From: Alkalilimnicola ehrlichii
GTDB taxonomy: Bacteria > Pseudomonadota > Gammaproteobacteria > Nitrococcales > AK92
Assembly: GCF_003399765.1 (NCBI RefSeq)
Contig: NZ_NFZV01000021.1
Coordinates: 16,240-80,239, forward strand
DNA: 64,000 nucleotides
Direction of reading: 5' to 3'
In this document: one piece after another, positions 1 through 8,727 of the stretch
Layout of the letters: every line of letters begins with the position of its first letter
How positions within the stretch are numbered: position 1 is the first letter of the stretch
Notes under the pieces: model-generated
Seen by the model: only the letters and a program-made list of their open reading frames with translations
What the model was told of the DNA's origin: nothing
Database searches by the model: none
Position numbers and translations under genes: made by a program

Positions 1-278
1 CGATCAGCGAGATTTGGCTGCCAAGCCTGCGTAAGTTCAAGCCGCAGATGATTTTTATCTCGGCCGGCTTCGATGCCCACCTAGAAGACGATATGGCGCA
101 TTTGATGTTGAATCAGCGCGATTATGCGTGGGTGACCGAGCAGATACAGGAGGTGGCCGATAAGTATGCCAAAGGCCGAATCGTATCGATGCTGGAAGGC
201 GGCTATGCCTTAGGAGCGTTGGCGCGGAGCGTGATGGAGCATGTGCGGGTTTTGATGCGCTTGGGCGGGAAAGTCTGA
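1..278 (+). CDS. histone deacetylase family protein, C-terminal part
   Basis: The frame is open from the window edge and ends at a TGA. The last 90 or so residues carry the ISAGFDAH motif, whose Asp is a zinc ligand in class II HDAC-like hydrolases, and the SMLEGGY motif near the active-site tyrosine. Family members deacetylate acetyl-lysine, acetylpolyamines or similar amides in the cytoplasm; the substrate here cannot be told. The N-terminal part lies outside the window. Family assignment is confident, specific function is not. Confidence 0.85.
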   Translation, partial: ISEIWLPSLRKFKPQMIFISAGFDAHLEDDMAHLMLNQRDYAWVTEQIQEVADKYAKGRIVSMLEGGYALGALARSVMEHVRVLMRLGGKV

Positions 279-335
279 ACGGGCGAGCGCCTCGCCCGGT
301 TCGGCTTTGTCACAGGCTTTTGAGTTAAGGGTGAA

Positions 336-1421
336 TTAGCGCCGGCGAATATACACGGTGACCTCTTCTCGGTCATGGTATAGCTGTTTGCATGCGAGGG
401 TGTAGTCCACTTCGGCGTCGGCGCAATGTTGTTGAATCAGGCTTAAGCATTCTTGCACCATGGCATAGCGCTTTTTCATCGGTAGCTTTAAGTTGAAAAT
501 GGCTTCTCGGCAATCGCCGCGGCATAGCCAGCCCGCGATTAGCGCCGTGACCCGCAATGGGTTCTCAACCATGTCGCAAACAAGCCACTCGACCGGATGC
601 GGCGGGCGATATTTAAAGCCGTCCGTCCGCAGGTGATCGACGAGTCCGCTTCCCATCGCCTCCAGTGCCATTGGGCCGTTGTCCACGGCTGTCACTTTTA
701 GCCCGCGCCGTGTCAGTTGCCACGTCCAACCTCCCGGTGCGGCGCCAAGATCGACTGCGGTTTGTCCCGGTTTTAAGCGCGCCTCGCGTTCTTTTGCCGT
801 CAGAAAACTGAGCAAGGCTTCGTCTAACTTTAATGTTGAACGGCTTGGTGCCTGACGGGGCATACGTAGTCGTGGAATACCGAGCGGCCAAGGGCTGCTG
901 TTGCCGGGGTCGGCAAGGCAAACGAAAACCTCTGTCGACCGTGGAAAGAATAATTGCAGACGTGGGGCGTGCCGGTTTGCGCCGATTCGAATGCCTTCCC
1001 GCTCCAAGGCTTGTCGCAAGGGGTGGAAGAATTTGCGGCAAAAGCCCGCGAGTTCTTTCCCTTCGTTCGTATCGGGGTGTTCGATGAACACCTCATGCAA
1101 CTCGCCGATGCCTTTCAACTCGGCCAATATAGGGGAGATTCTGTCGTTGACCGGCAGATCCGCTAATGTGCGCAGGCAGGCACCCCACTGGCGGGCGAAG
1201 ATAAGATTTGAAAACGGCAGTTCCGCAAGCATCTCCGCTAAGTCGCCGCCCGCGATCGGTACGAACTCGACGTAGCCGCTGCCAGGTCGTGTTCGGCAGT
1301 AGCCGGTAGCGCCAAAGCGAGCGCTTATATCGGTGATTTCCGCTGCGCAATCGTTCTCGAAGCCGCCGCGGCATTGGAGAAGCAGCGCTTGGTAAGGGTA
1401 TGCTGGTAGCATGATGCTCAT
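336..1421 (-). CDS. rlmM: 23S rRNA (cytidine 2498-2'-O)-methyltransferase RlmM
   Basis: About 361 residues, close to the 366 of E. coli RlmM. An N-terminal THUMP-like part is followed by a Rossmann methyltransferase domain with the SAM-binding motif DLGAAPGGWTW and a later NLKLPMKKR lysine region typical of RrmJ-like 2'-O-methyltransferases. It is expected to methylate C2498 of 23S rRNA using SAM. The frame stays open upstream to 1505, but the 28 extra residues do not resemble the family. I start at the ATG beginning MSIMLPAYPYQ; a second ATG lies 9 bases further in. It is convergent with the HDAC-like gene and has no operon partner. Confidence 0.9.
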   Translation of the reverse strand: MSIMLPAYPYQALLLQCRGGFENDCAAEITDISARFGATGYCRTRPGSGYVEFVPIAGGDLAEMLAELPFSNLIFARQWGACLRTLADLPVNDRISPILAELKGIGELHEVFIEHPDTNEGKELAGFCRKFFHPLRQALEREGIRIGANRHAPRLQLFFPRSTEVFVCLADPGNSSPWPLGIPRLRMPRQAPSRSTLKLDEALLSFLTAKEREARLKPGQTAVDLGAAPGGWTWQLTRRGLKVTAVDNGPMALEAMGSGLVDHLRTDGFKYRPPHPVEWLVCDMVENPLRVTALIAGWLCRGDCREAIFNLKLPMKKRYAMVQECLSLIQQHCADAEVDYTLACKQLYHDREEVTVYIRRR

Positions 1422-1611
1422 CCGGCTCGTTGATTTTAAGGGGCGCAGAGGAATCTGCCAGCGTTTCTTAACTGGGGTGGCGCATTGTAGCGCATAGAGA
1501 TGCACTTAATAGTCCCCGTATGTCATGGTAGACAGCGGCGACAGATCAGGGCTTCTTCCCGCTATACTCCGATTGATAGGGCATGGCGGAAAGAGGCCTT
1601 AAGGAGGGCTC

Positions 1612-2391
1612 ATGGAAACCGTTCTTCTCATTATTCTCGGTTTTATCGTCGCGTTGCTGTTTTCGGCAGTTCGCATCTTGCGAGAGTACGAACGCGGCGT
1701 GATTTTTCAGCTTGGGCGATTTTGGCGTGTGAAAGGCCCTGGCTTGATTCTCGTGATTCCGATTGTGCAGCAGATGGTTCGGGTCGACTTGCGAACCATC
1801 GTCATGGACGTGCCCAGCCAGGATGTTATTTCCAAAGATAACGTTTCGGTGAAGGTAAATGCCGTTTTGTACTTCAGGGTGGTTGATCCCGAGCGAGCGG
1901 TTATCCAAGTCGAAGATTATTTCATGGCAACCAGTCAGCTTGCTCAGACCACGCTACGCTCGGTGCTCGGCCAACACGAATTGGACGAGATGCTGGCCGA
2001 GCGGGAGAAATTGAACACCGATATTCAAGCGATTCTGGACGATCAAACCGACGCTTGGGGCATTAAAGTCTCGAATGTCGAGATTAAGCACGTCGATATC
2101 GACGAGAGCATGATTCGCGCAATTGCGCGGCAGGCGGAAGCCGAGCGCGAGCGGCGGGCGAAGATCATTCATGCGGAAGGCGAGTTGCAGGCCTCGGAGA
2201 AAATGTATCAAGCAGCCGAAATCCTGTCGCGTAATTCGCAGGCTATTCAGCTGCGCTACTTGCAGACCTTGACTCATATCGGTGCCGATAAGAACTCGAC
2301 TATCGTATTCCCCATACCGATGGATATGGTTAATACGCTTAAAGGGTTATCGGATAAGTTAGCCGGCGAAAAGAAAGAGTCGAATGAGTGA
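1612..2391 (+). CDS. slipin (stomatin/SPFH-domain membrane protein)
   Basis: 259 residues. One hydrophobic segment at about residues 3-21 is followed by an SPFH/band-7 domain ([14 protein letters not shown], then [17 protein letters not shown]) and a charged helical C-terminal stretch rich in Glu, Arg and Ala (about 170-210) suited to oligomerisation. A strong AAGGAGG site lies just ahead of the ATG. Slipins form large rings on the inner membrane and affect lipid order and protease access; the exact job is unknown. They are often paired with an NfeD protease, but none is adjacent here. The 3' end overlaps xerD by 8 bases, so the two may be translationally coupled. Confidence 0.88.
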   Translation: METVLLIILGFIVALLFSAVRILREYERGVIFQLGRFWRVKGPGLILVIPIVQQMVRVDLRTIVMDVPSQDVISKDNVSVKVNAVLYFRVVDPERAVIQVEDYFMATSQLAQTTLRSVLGQHELDEMLAEREKLNTDIQAILDDQTDAWGIKVSNVEIKHVDIDESMIRAIARQAEAERERRAKIIHAEGELQASEKMYQAAEILSRNSQAIQLRYLQTLTHIGADKNSTIVFPIPMDMVNTLKGLSDKLAGEKKESNE

Positions 2392-3301
2392 TACTGGATC
2401 GCCGATCCCGGTCGAGGAACTGCAGCATATCGAGCAGTTCCTCGACGGATTATGGTTGGAACGGGGGTTGAGCGAACGGACCTTGTCCGCTTATCGGTCG
2501 GATTTGGAAGGTTACGCGCATTGGCTATCGGTAAGCGGTGTCGGCTTGTTGGCAGCCGGGCGGGATCGGGTCCTGGATTTTCTTGCCTATAAGGTACAGG
2601 CCGGTGCCAAAGCGCGTACAACCGCTCGTTTGTTGTCCAGCCTACGCCGTTTTTACCGCTGGCAGTTAAGGGAAGGGCGCATCAAGGAAGACCCCACCGC
2701 ACGGGTGGAATCGCCAAAGCTAGGGCGGCCATTGCCGGCGGCATTGAACGAGCAGGAGGTCGAGCGCCTGCTGGCCGCGCCGAATGTCGAAGACCCTGTG
2801 GGGCTGCGCGATCGCGCGATGCTGGAACTATTGTATGCGACCGGTTTACGTGTCTCGGAGCTGGTTAGTTTGGGTTTGGGCGATGTCAATGTTCGCCAAG
2901 GGGTGGTACGAGCGATCGGAAAAGGGGATAAAGAGCGGCTGGTGCCGCTTGGCGAGGAAGCGCTCGACTGGTTGGCGCGTTACGTTAAGGCCGGGCGGTC
3001 CGCCTTATTGGCAGGAAAAGTTTCGGAGTTCGTCTTTGTGACGGGGCGCGGCGGTGGCCTGACCAGGCAGGCGTTTTGGTACCGAATCAAGCATTACGCC
3101 CAAGTTGCTGGCATCGCAAAACAGTTATCGCCCCACACGCTGCGCCATTCCTTTGCCACCCACCTGCTCAATAACGGTGCCGACCTGCGCGTCGTCCAAC
3201 TACTTCTAGGGCACACAGACCTATCGACTACTCAAATTTATACGCATGTTGCGAGCCAACGCTTGAAGGACTTGCACGCGACTCATCACCCTCGCGGTTA
3301 G
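2384..3301 (+). CDS. xerD: site-specific tyrosine recombinase XerD
   Basis: 305 residues with the usual two domains: an N-terminal SAM-like core-binding domain (about 10-95) and a catalytic domain. The catalytic residues are visible: Arg in TGLRVSELV, Lys in [12 protein letters not shown], His and Arg in [14 protein letters not shown], His in [12 protein letters not shown], and the nucleophile Tyr in IYTHV. XerD works with XerC at dif sites to resolve chromosome dimers under FtsK control. It starts inside the end of the slipin gene and precedes dsbC, a neighbourhood common in gammaproteobacteria. Confidence 0.95.
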   Translation: MSDTGSPIPVEELQHIEQFLDGLWLERGLSERTLSAYRSDLEGYAHWLSVSGVGLLAAGRDRVLDFLAYKVQAGAKARTTARLLSSLRRFYRWQLREGRIKEDPTARVESPKLGRPLPAALNEQEVERLLAAPNVEDPVGLRDRAMLELLYATGLRVSELVSLGLGDVNVRQGVVRAIGKGDKERLVPLGEEALDWLARYVKAGRSALLAGKVSEFVFVTGRGGGLTRQAFWYRIKHYAQVAGIAKQLSPHTLRHSFATHLLNNGADLRVVQLLLGHTDLSTTQIYTHVASQRLKDLHATHHPRG

Positions 3302-3468
3302 GCGTATTCGGCGGAAGTTGCCAGTGGTTTCATGCTTTGCTTTCCCCGAATGGTACTAATGCGTAGACGCCGGTAGCAGCTTCTGTGCATACTTCCTGGT
3401 GCCGATGGACGCACCTGCCGTAGCGGTAGGTAACGGACCTGTTAAAGAATAGGGATTCAGGAGTCATC

Positions 3469-4194
3469 ATGATTAAACGCGCGCTGGTTGCGCTTATATT
3501 GGGCGCCTTCGCTACCGCCGCTGTATACGCGAGCGAAACGGATAAGGTTAAGGAGCGGGTGGTCGAAACGCTGGAACGTTTGAACCCAAGCTTAAGCGTT
3601 AGCGAGGTTAGCTCGACCCCGGTACCCGGACTGTTCGAAGTTGTGGTCGGGGGGCAGATCGTCTACTTTTCCGCCGACGGCCGTTATATGGTCCAGGGCG
3701 AGTTGGTCGATATTCGCGAACAGCGCTCCCTGACGGAGGCTAGTCGAACCTTACAACGGCAAGCGCATCTGAGCCGTATCGACCCGGCTGAGCTTATTAC
3801 TTACCCCGCGCAGGGCGAGACGAAGCATCGGGTAATCGTGGTGACCGATATCGATTGTCCGTATTGCCGGCGAATGCATGCCTATATGGACGATATCAAT
3901 GCGCTTGGCATTGAAGTCAGCTACTTGCAAATGCCGCGCGCCGGTGTTGGCAGCGAGTCGTACCGCAAAGCCGTTTCCGTCTACTGCGCGGATAATCCGC
4001 AAGAAGCCATGGATCGCGCGAAGGCCGGTGGCTCGGTGGCCAACAACAACTGCGAAAATCCCGTGCGTTCCCACATGGAATTGACTGCGCAACTGGGCAT
4101 TAATGCCACGCCGACCACGGTAACCGAAGATGGCGCGGTGATACCGGGCTACATGGAAGCGGAGGCGCTGTTACGTCGCTTAGAGCAGCGTTGA
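3469..4194 (+). CDS. dsbC: thiol:disulfide interchange protein DsbC
   Basis: 241 residues. An N-terminal signal peptide (MIKRALVALILGAFATAAVYA) directs export to the periplasm. A short dimerisation domain (about 25-85) precedes a thioredoxin fold with the active site CPYC in DIDCPYCRRMH, a second cysteine pair (YCADN and NNNCEN), and the cis-Pro motif NATPTTV. DsbC isomerises wrong disulfides and is kept reduced by DsbD. Length matches the family. An AGGAG-like site (caggagtcatc) lies ahead of the ATG, and a hairpin terminator follows at once. Confidence 0.94.
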   Translation: MIKRALVALILGAFATAAVYASETDKVKERVVETLERLNPSLSVSEVSSTPVPGLFEVVVGGQIVYFSADGRYMVQGELVDIREQRSLTEASRTLQRQAHLSRIDPAELITYPAQGETKHRVIVVTDIDCPYCRRMHAYMDDINALGIEVSYLQMPRAGVGSESYRKAVSVYCADNPQEAMDRAKAGGSVANNNCENPVRSHMELTAQLGINATPTTVTEDGAVIPGYMEAEALLRRLEQR

Positions 4195-4214
4195 TGCGAA
4201 GCAAATGTTGCAAA

Positions 4215-4243
4215 TAAAAAAGCGGCCTTTTGGCCGCTTTTTT
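4215..4243. terminator. bidirectional rho-independent terminator between dsbC and fdxA
   Basis: An AAAAAAGCGGCC arm and a GGCCGCTTTTTT arm flank a 4-base TTTT loop. The A-run on one side and T-run on the other make it work in both directions, serving convergent dsbC and fdxA. The fdxA stop codon overlaps its right edge. Confidence 0.9.
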
Positions 4244-4565
4244 ATCGTTCTAAGAGCTTTAGCTTATCCGGTTTACCGTCCCACTCCTCGGCGTCGGCCG
4301 GGGGATCTTTCTGCTCGGTGATAACAGGCCATGCCTGAGATAGCTCAGCGTTGAGTTCCAGGAAGTGGGCCTGGTCTTCCGGCAAGTCATCTTCCGAATA
4401 GATTGCCTCGGCAGGGCACTCGGGTTCGCAGAGGGTGCAGTCGATGCACTCGTCGGGGTCGATAACGAGGAAATTGGGGCCTTCATGGAAGCAGTCGACC
4501 GGGCAGACTTCCACACAGTCCGTGTATTTGCACTTGATACAATTTTCCGTGACGACAAAGGTCAT
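4242..4565 (-). CDS. fdxA: FdxA-type 7Fe-8S ferredoxin
   Basis: 107 residues. Cysteine spacing [13 protein letters not shown] plus [12 protein letters not shown] gives one 3Fe-4S and one 4Fe-4S cluster, with the long acidic C-terminal tail of the proteobacterial FdxA group ([11 protein letters not shown]). It is a low-potential cytoplasmic electron carrier; its partners are not well defined. It lies just downstream of mutS on the same strand, the usual order in Pseudomonas- and Halomonas-like genomes. Confidence 0.93.
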   Translation of the reverse strand: MTFVVTENCIKCKYTDCVEVCPVDCFHEGPNFLVIDPDECIDCTLCEPECPAEAIYSEDDLPEDQAHFLELNAELSQAWPVITEQKDPPADAEEWDGKPDKLKLLER

Positions 4566-4661
4566 GGCATGCTCCGCTGCTTGTTCGTTTTCAAGCGCCC
4601 ACCGGTGGCCGCTTTAAATCGAGCGTTATTCTAAAACAGTTTCGTGTCTTACGACAGCGTT

Positions 4662-7292
4662 TCACGCTCCGCTGTAGAAAGCTCGGCAATCGATGGCCGG
4701 GTTATTGCCGCCGCCGTTTTTCAGTTCATAAAGCGCATCGAGCGCTTGTCGGGGCGTCATGTCGTCCGGCTCCAGTTCGTCTAAGCACTCCAAAGCCGGA
4801 TCGGTCGCGGGTTGCTCCAGGAAAAGCGATAGTTGATCGGCCGATTGGGTGCGGCTGTCTTCCTCCAGTTCCCGAAGCTTGCGCTTGGCCGCGCTAATAA
4901 CAGATTCCGGCACCCCAGCGAGCGAGGCGACCTGCAATCCATAGCTTTGGTTGGCCGGCCCGGCTTTGAGCGCGTGCAGAAAGACAATACGATCGCCGTG
5001 CTCGACGGCATCGAGATGCACATTCGCAACCCCCGGCATCTGCTCCGGCAGACTGGTTAGCTCGAAGTAGTGGGTAGCGAATAAGGTATAGGCGCCAATG
5101 CGTTCGGCTAGGTGGGCGGCCGCGGCCCACGCTAACGATAAACCGTCGAACGTGCTGGTGCCGCGGCCGATTTCGTCCAGCAGGACTAAGCTGTCTCGTG
5201 TCGCATTATTAAGAATATTGGCCGTTTCCGTCATCTCGACCATGAACGTCGAGCGGCCGCCGGCAAGATCGTCCGAGGCCCCGATGCGAGTGAAAATCCG
5301 ATCGACCGGGCCAAGCCGGGCATGCGCGGCGGGCACGTAACTACCGATATGCGCCAGCAGAGTAATCAGCGCGACTTGGCGCATGAACGTCGATTTACCG
5401 CCCATGTTAGGACCGGTAATAATTAGCATTCGCTGCTTACTGTCGAGCGACACGTCGTTGGGCACGAAGGGGGTGTCGAGAACTTGCTCGACGACGGGAT
5501 GACGACCGCCTTCAATGATCACGCCCGGCTCGTTGCTGAGCTCAGGGCGGCTGTAGTTTAGGGTCTCGGCGCGCTCGGCGAGCGTGCAGAGCGTATCGAG
5601 TTCGGCGAGCCCTGCCGCGCAGGCTTGCAGCGGCGTCAAATAATGCCCCAAGCGTTCGAGGAGGTCCTCGTAGATGGCTTTCTCTCTCGCTAGCGCGCGT
5701 TCTCGGGCGCTTAGTACCTTATCCTCGAAGCCTTTCAGTTCAGGGGTTATATAGCGCTCGACGCCTTTAAGGGTTTGGCGGCGAATGTAGTGTCCCGGCA
5801 CTTTGTCCGATTGACTGCGGCTAAGCTCGATATAGTAGCCGTGGACCCGGTTGTAGCCGACTTTGAGGTTGCCGATGCCGGTGGTTTCTTGTTCGCGGCG
5901 CTCCAGATCGAGCAGGAATTGGTCGGCGTTTCTGCTGAGATTGCGTAGCTCGTCGAGTTCGGCGTCGAAATCGTCCCGAATAACGCCGCCGTCGCGGATT
6001 AGCACGGGCGGATTGTCGATGACAGCGCTGGTGAGCAGTTCGAGCGTCTCAGGGTGCTCGGCGATGCCGTCGCGAAGCTCCTGTAACCGCGGTGCGTCGA
6101 GTGGCGCCAGTTGGGTTTGAATCTCCGGCAGCCGCGCCAGCGCGTCGCGGAGTGTGCTGAGGTCGCGTGGGCGCGCGGATTTCAAAGCGACTCGGCCGAG
6201 AATGCGTTCGATGTCGCCAAGCCCGTTCAGCGATGCGTGCAGGCCTTCGTGAGCGTGAGTCTCCAGTAACAGCGCGATGGCGCCGTGGCGTTTGGCGAGG
6301 ACGCTATGGTCTCTTAAGGGGCGGTTGAGCCACCGCCGCAATAAGCGACTCCCCATCGCGCTCACGGTCCGGTCAAGCACCGCGGCCACCGTATGGTCCT
6401 GGCTGCCGCCGAGGTTGTACTCCAGTTCAAGATTACGGCGACTGGCGGCGTCGATAATGATGCCGTCCTCGCGCCGTTCGACCTGGATGCCTTGCAGATG
6501 CGGCAGGCTGTTGCGCTGAGTTTCTTCGACATATTGCAACAAACAACCGGCGGCGCGAATCGCTAACGGCATGTCGGCGCAGCCAAAGCCGCTTAAATCG
6601 CGGGTTCCGAATTGTTGGTTCAACAAGCGAAGGCAGGTGTCGTACTCAAAGTGCCATGGCGGACGCCGGCTAACGCCTGGAAAGTCCAGCAACGCCGCGG
6701 GCGTGTTGGCGTTGTCGTCGACAAGCAGTTCGGCCGGGCGCAAGCGTTCCAGCTCGGCCAACAACGCGTCTCGATCCTCAACCTCCAGTACGCTGAATCG
6801 GCCGCTGGACACTTCCACTGCGGCAATGCCGAAACGCTCTTTGTCTTGCGCCACGGTGACCAGCAAATTGCTGCGGCGCTCTTCCAACAAGGCCTCTTCG
6901 GTCAAGGTGCCGGGAGTAACGATCCGTACGACCTGGCGTTCGACCGGGCCTTTGCTCGCGGCAGGATCGCCGATCTGCTCGCAAATGGCCACCGACTCGC
7001 CTTTGCGCACCAGTTTCGCAAGATAGGACTCGACGGCATGTACAGGCACGCCGGCCATGGGGATCGGCCGTCCGGCCGACTGGCCACGGGTGGTTAGGGT
7101 GATATCCAGCAGCTTAGCTGCGCGCGTTGCATCGTCGAAGAACAGCTCGTAAAAGTCTCCCATTCGATAGAACAGGAGAATGTCCGGATGCTCCGCCTTG
7201 ATGCGCAAAAACTGCTGCATCATGGGCGTGTGTCCCTTTAAATTCGCACTTTGCTGAATTTCCTGCTTGTTCGCTTGCTGCATAGTTGTCAT
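4662..7292 (-). CDS. mutS: DNA mismatch repair protein MutS
   Basis: 876 residues from the chosen start. Domain I carries the mismatch-probing Phe-x-Glu in [10 protein letters not shown]. The connector, lever and clamp regions follow, then the ATPase with Walker [10 protein letters not shown] and Walker [14 protein letters not shown], and a C-terminal dimerisation helix. MutS recognises mispairs and recruits MutL. I start at the first ATG of [11 protein letters not shown]; a second ATG is 9 bases on, and the conserved HTPMMQQ follows about 20 residues later. The frame is open upstream to 7457 but would run through a long hairpin, so it is not used. The first 23 or so codons recur at the far side of the inserted cassette. 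Confidence 0.95.
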   Translation of the reverse strand: MTTMQQANKQEIQQSANLKGHTPMMQQFLRIKAEHPDILLFYRMGDFYELFFDDATRAAKLLDITLTTRGQSAGRPIPMAGVPVHAVESYLAKLVRKGESVAICEQIGDPAASKGPVERQVVRIVTPGTLTEEALLEERRSNLLVTVAQDKERFGIAAVEVSSGRFSVLEVEDRDALLAELERLRPAELLVDDNANTPAALLDFPGVSRRPPWHFEYDTCLRLLNQQFGTRDLSGFGCADMPLAIRAAGCLLQYVEETQRNSLPHLQGIQVERREDGIIIDAASRRNLELEYNLGGSQDHTVAAVLDRTVSAMGSRLLRRWLNRPLRDHSVLAKRHGAIALLLETHAHEGLHASLNGLGDIERILGRVALKSARPRDLSTLRDALARLPEIQTQLAPLDAPRLQELRDGIAEHPETLELLTSAVIDNPPVLIRDGGVIRDDFDAELDELRNLSRNADQFLLDLERREQETTGIGNLKVGYNRVHGYYIELSRSQSDKVPGHYIRRQTLKGVERYITPELKGFEDKVLSARERALAREKAIYEDLLERLGHYLTPLQACAAGLAELDTLCTLAERAETLNYSRPELSNEPGVIIEGGRHPVVEQVLDTPFVPNDVSLDSKQRMLIITGPNMGGKSTFMRQVALITLLAHIGSYVPAAHARLGPVDRIFTRIGASDDLAGGRSTFMVEMTETANILNNATRDSLVLLDEIGRGTSTFDGLSLAWAAAAHLAERIGAYTLFATHYFELTSLPEQMPGVANVHLDAVEHGDRIVFLHALKAGPANQSYGLQVASLAGVPESVISAAKRKLRELEEDSRTQSADQLSLFLEQPATDPALECLDELEPDDMTPRQALDALYELKNGGGNNPAIDCRAFYSGA

Positions 7293-7566
7293 ATCGATTG
7301 GGGAGCGAATGGGTCTGGCGGAGGATGGCGAAGGGAGGAGTATTCCTCCCTTCGCCATCCTCCGCGAGGGGCACCTATTGTAGGCGTTGTCGCTCAGAAT
7401 TTCCTGCTTTACGGTCGAATAGCCATACCCGAGCTTGCCGCTAGGCGGTTCGGCCACGGCATTTCGCGTTCATATGCTCGGCCACCGCCTCGGGCCGGTT
7501 GCCGTTGGTATAGGCGAACGGTGCCGCAAGTACTTTACTGGATCGCCTGGATTTTTCCTGTTGTTG
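7224..7566. repeat. direct repeat copy A: mutS 5' end and leader
   Basis: This stretch (first 23 mutS codons, a 22-bp hairpin and about 200 bp of leader) reappears in the same orientation at 15385-15706. By eye the copies agree at roughly nine positions in ten; copy A has about 22 extra bases after the hairpin. Copy A is attached to functional mutS, copy B to pncC. The ancestral order was presumably mutS next to pncC in divergent orientation, with the 7.8-kb cassette now between the two copies. Confidence 0.88.
7318..7365. promoter_or_regulatory. long perfect hairpin upstream of mutS
   Basis: Arms 7318-7338 and 7345-7365 are exact reverse complements (21 bp, starting GCGGAGGATGG); one more A-T pair extends the stem to 22 bp around a small loop. 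It begins about 26 bases ahead of the mutS start and would fold in the mutS mRNA leader. There is no T-run, so it is not a simple terminator. The counterpart in copy B has a different stem sequence but is equally well paired. Confidence 0.8.
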
Positions 7567-7666
7567 ACGGGTTGCTCAAGCTCGGTTTCGTGACAGAGCC
7601 TTGGGACTGACCCTGGTCGAGTACGAGACCAGGAGCCAATGGGAATCGTTCGCAACAGTTGATATG

Positions 7667-7683
7667 TGACTGTTGGTCAGTCA
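7667..7683. promoter_or_regulatory. palindrome, candidate TetR operator O1
   Basis: TGACTGTTGGTCAGTCA: 6-bp arms around 5 bases. The same frame TGAC-N9-GTCA recurs at 7956-7972 and at 8739-8755, bracketing the cassette tetR gene. Its role as that regulator's operator is inference. Confidence 0.55.
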
Positions 7684-7751
7684 TTATCTGTCGCACGCCA
7701 TACATCTGGTTCTTTGTGGCTCGATGAACGGGTTTGACGCAGATATTAGGG

Positions 7752-7892
7752 ACCGACATCCACTCTGCCTTCAAGCAGGCGCAGACAGAGTACCGCCAGC
7801 GCCGGATGGCGCTCGACGCCGACCGTCCCAATTGCCGCTTTCCGCTGAGCTACCGCGAGCGCGCCATCATCATGACTGCCGCTGCCTGCTAA
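7752..7892 (+). other. short open stretch of unknown origin
   Basis: A 46-codon open stretch ends in TAA and has coding-like composition (contains EYRQRRMALDADRP and FPLSYRERAIIM). It has no start codon or ribosome site that I can defend. It may be the tail of a degraded gene carried in with the cassette. I do not recognise the family. Confidence 0.25.
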
Positions 7893-7955
7893 CGGTGGTC
7901 AGCACAGGATGTCCGCTGGTATGGCTGCAAGAGGTTGTGGGCTCGGGCGATAATA

Positions 7956-7972
7956 TGACCGGCCACCGGTCA
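7956..7972. promoter_or_regulatory. palindrome, candidate TetR operator O2
   Basis: TGACCGGCCACCGGTCA: perfect 7-bp arms around 3 bases, same length and same outer TGAC/GTCA as the other two sites. It lies 66 bp upstream of the tetR start, where an autoregulatory operator would be expected. Confidence 0.5.
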
Positions 7973-8037
7973 GGAGGGGGCATGCTGTCTATTCTGTGGC
8001 GAAATATTTCTTCGAAAATATCAGAGGAGGCGAATGG

Positions 8038-8694
8038 GTGACCCGTTCAGGCATCCAGTCCAAGAGAAGAGCATCGCCCGGTCGTCCCCGCACGAAGCCG
8101 GCGGAAGTGCGTGCCCAAGAGCTGATGGATGCTGGAGAAGGGCTCTTTCTGGAGCAGGGCATCGTTGCCACCAGTATCGACGACATCGCGAAGGCAGCCA
8201 ACGTCGCCAAGGGTACATTCTACCTTTACTTTCAATCCAAAGACGATCTCGTTGCGGCACTGTGCGAGCGTTACGTGGAGAATTTCCAGCAGCGCATCGA
8301 AGAGCAGGAGTTCCTGGCTGACGATGATGATTGGCTCGGTCGTATGGACCGGTGGATCGGGGCCGTCGTGTCCGTCTATCTGGATAGCATCGAGCTGCAC
8401 GACATGCTATTCCACAGCGTTGTTCACCATCCGGAGCGCAGGGTCTCGGAAGGCGACGGACTCATCGTGCGCGCTCTGGCGGTGCGGCTGAGCGAAGGCA
8501 CCGAGGCGGGTGTCTGGCAGGTCGATGACCCCGAGATGACGGCTGTCTTGATCTATCATGCTTTCCACGGCGCACTCGATCACGCTACCTTGACCAAAGG
8601 CCGCAAGCCAAACCGGGAGACGCTGATCGAGCAGCTTCGCTTGTTTTTCCGACGGGTCGTTTCAGTTCCTCCAGACACTCACCGCACCGGCTGA
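8038..8694 (+). CDS. TetR/AcrR family transcriptional regulator of the inserted cassette
   Basis: 218 residues from a GTG preceded by GAGGAGG 7 bases away; the frame is open further upstream but without a ribosome site. The N-terminal helix-turn-helix is typical (TSIDDIAKAANVAKGTFYLYF at about 45-65). The C-terminal ligand-binding half is helical and unassigned. It is probably a repressor of the receptor and transporter genes downstream, with which it is collinear (34-bp gap). Three matching palindromes, one before the gene, one further upstream and one at the receptor start, fit autoregulation plus control of the operon. The inducer is unknown. Confidence 0.85.
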   Translation: MTRSGIQSKRRASPGRPRTKPAEVRAQELMDAGEGLFLEQGIVATSIDDIAKAANVAKGTFYLYFQSKDDLVAALCERYVENFQQRIEEQEFLADDDDWLGRMDRWIGAVVSVYLDSIELHDMLFHSVVHHPERRVSEGDGLIVRALAVRLSEGTEAGVWQVDDPEMTAVLIYHAFHGALDHATLTKGRKPNRETLIEQLRLFFRRVVSVPPDTHRTG

Positions 8695-8727
8695 ACGGAT
8701 TTCAGTTTTCTTGAGGAGACTATCGGC

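Larger units (their letters stand above)
7293..8037. other. 745-bp stretch without a confident gene, mutS to tetR
   Basis: It holds the remainder of repeat copy A, the mutS-proximal hairpin, two palindromes and one short unidentified open stretch, each listed separately. The left edge of the inserted cassette must lie near 7566-7667, where similarity to copy B stops. I see no clear insertion-sequence end at this side. Confidence 0.6.
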
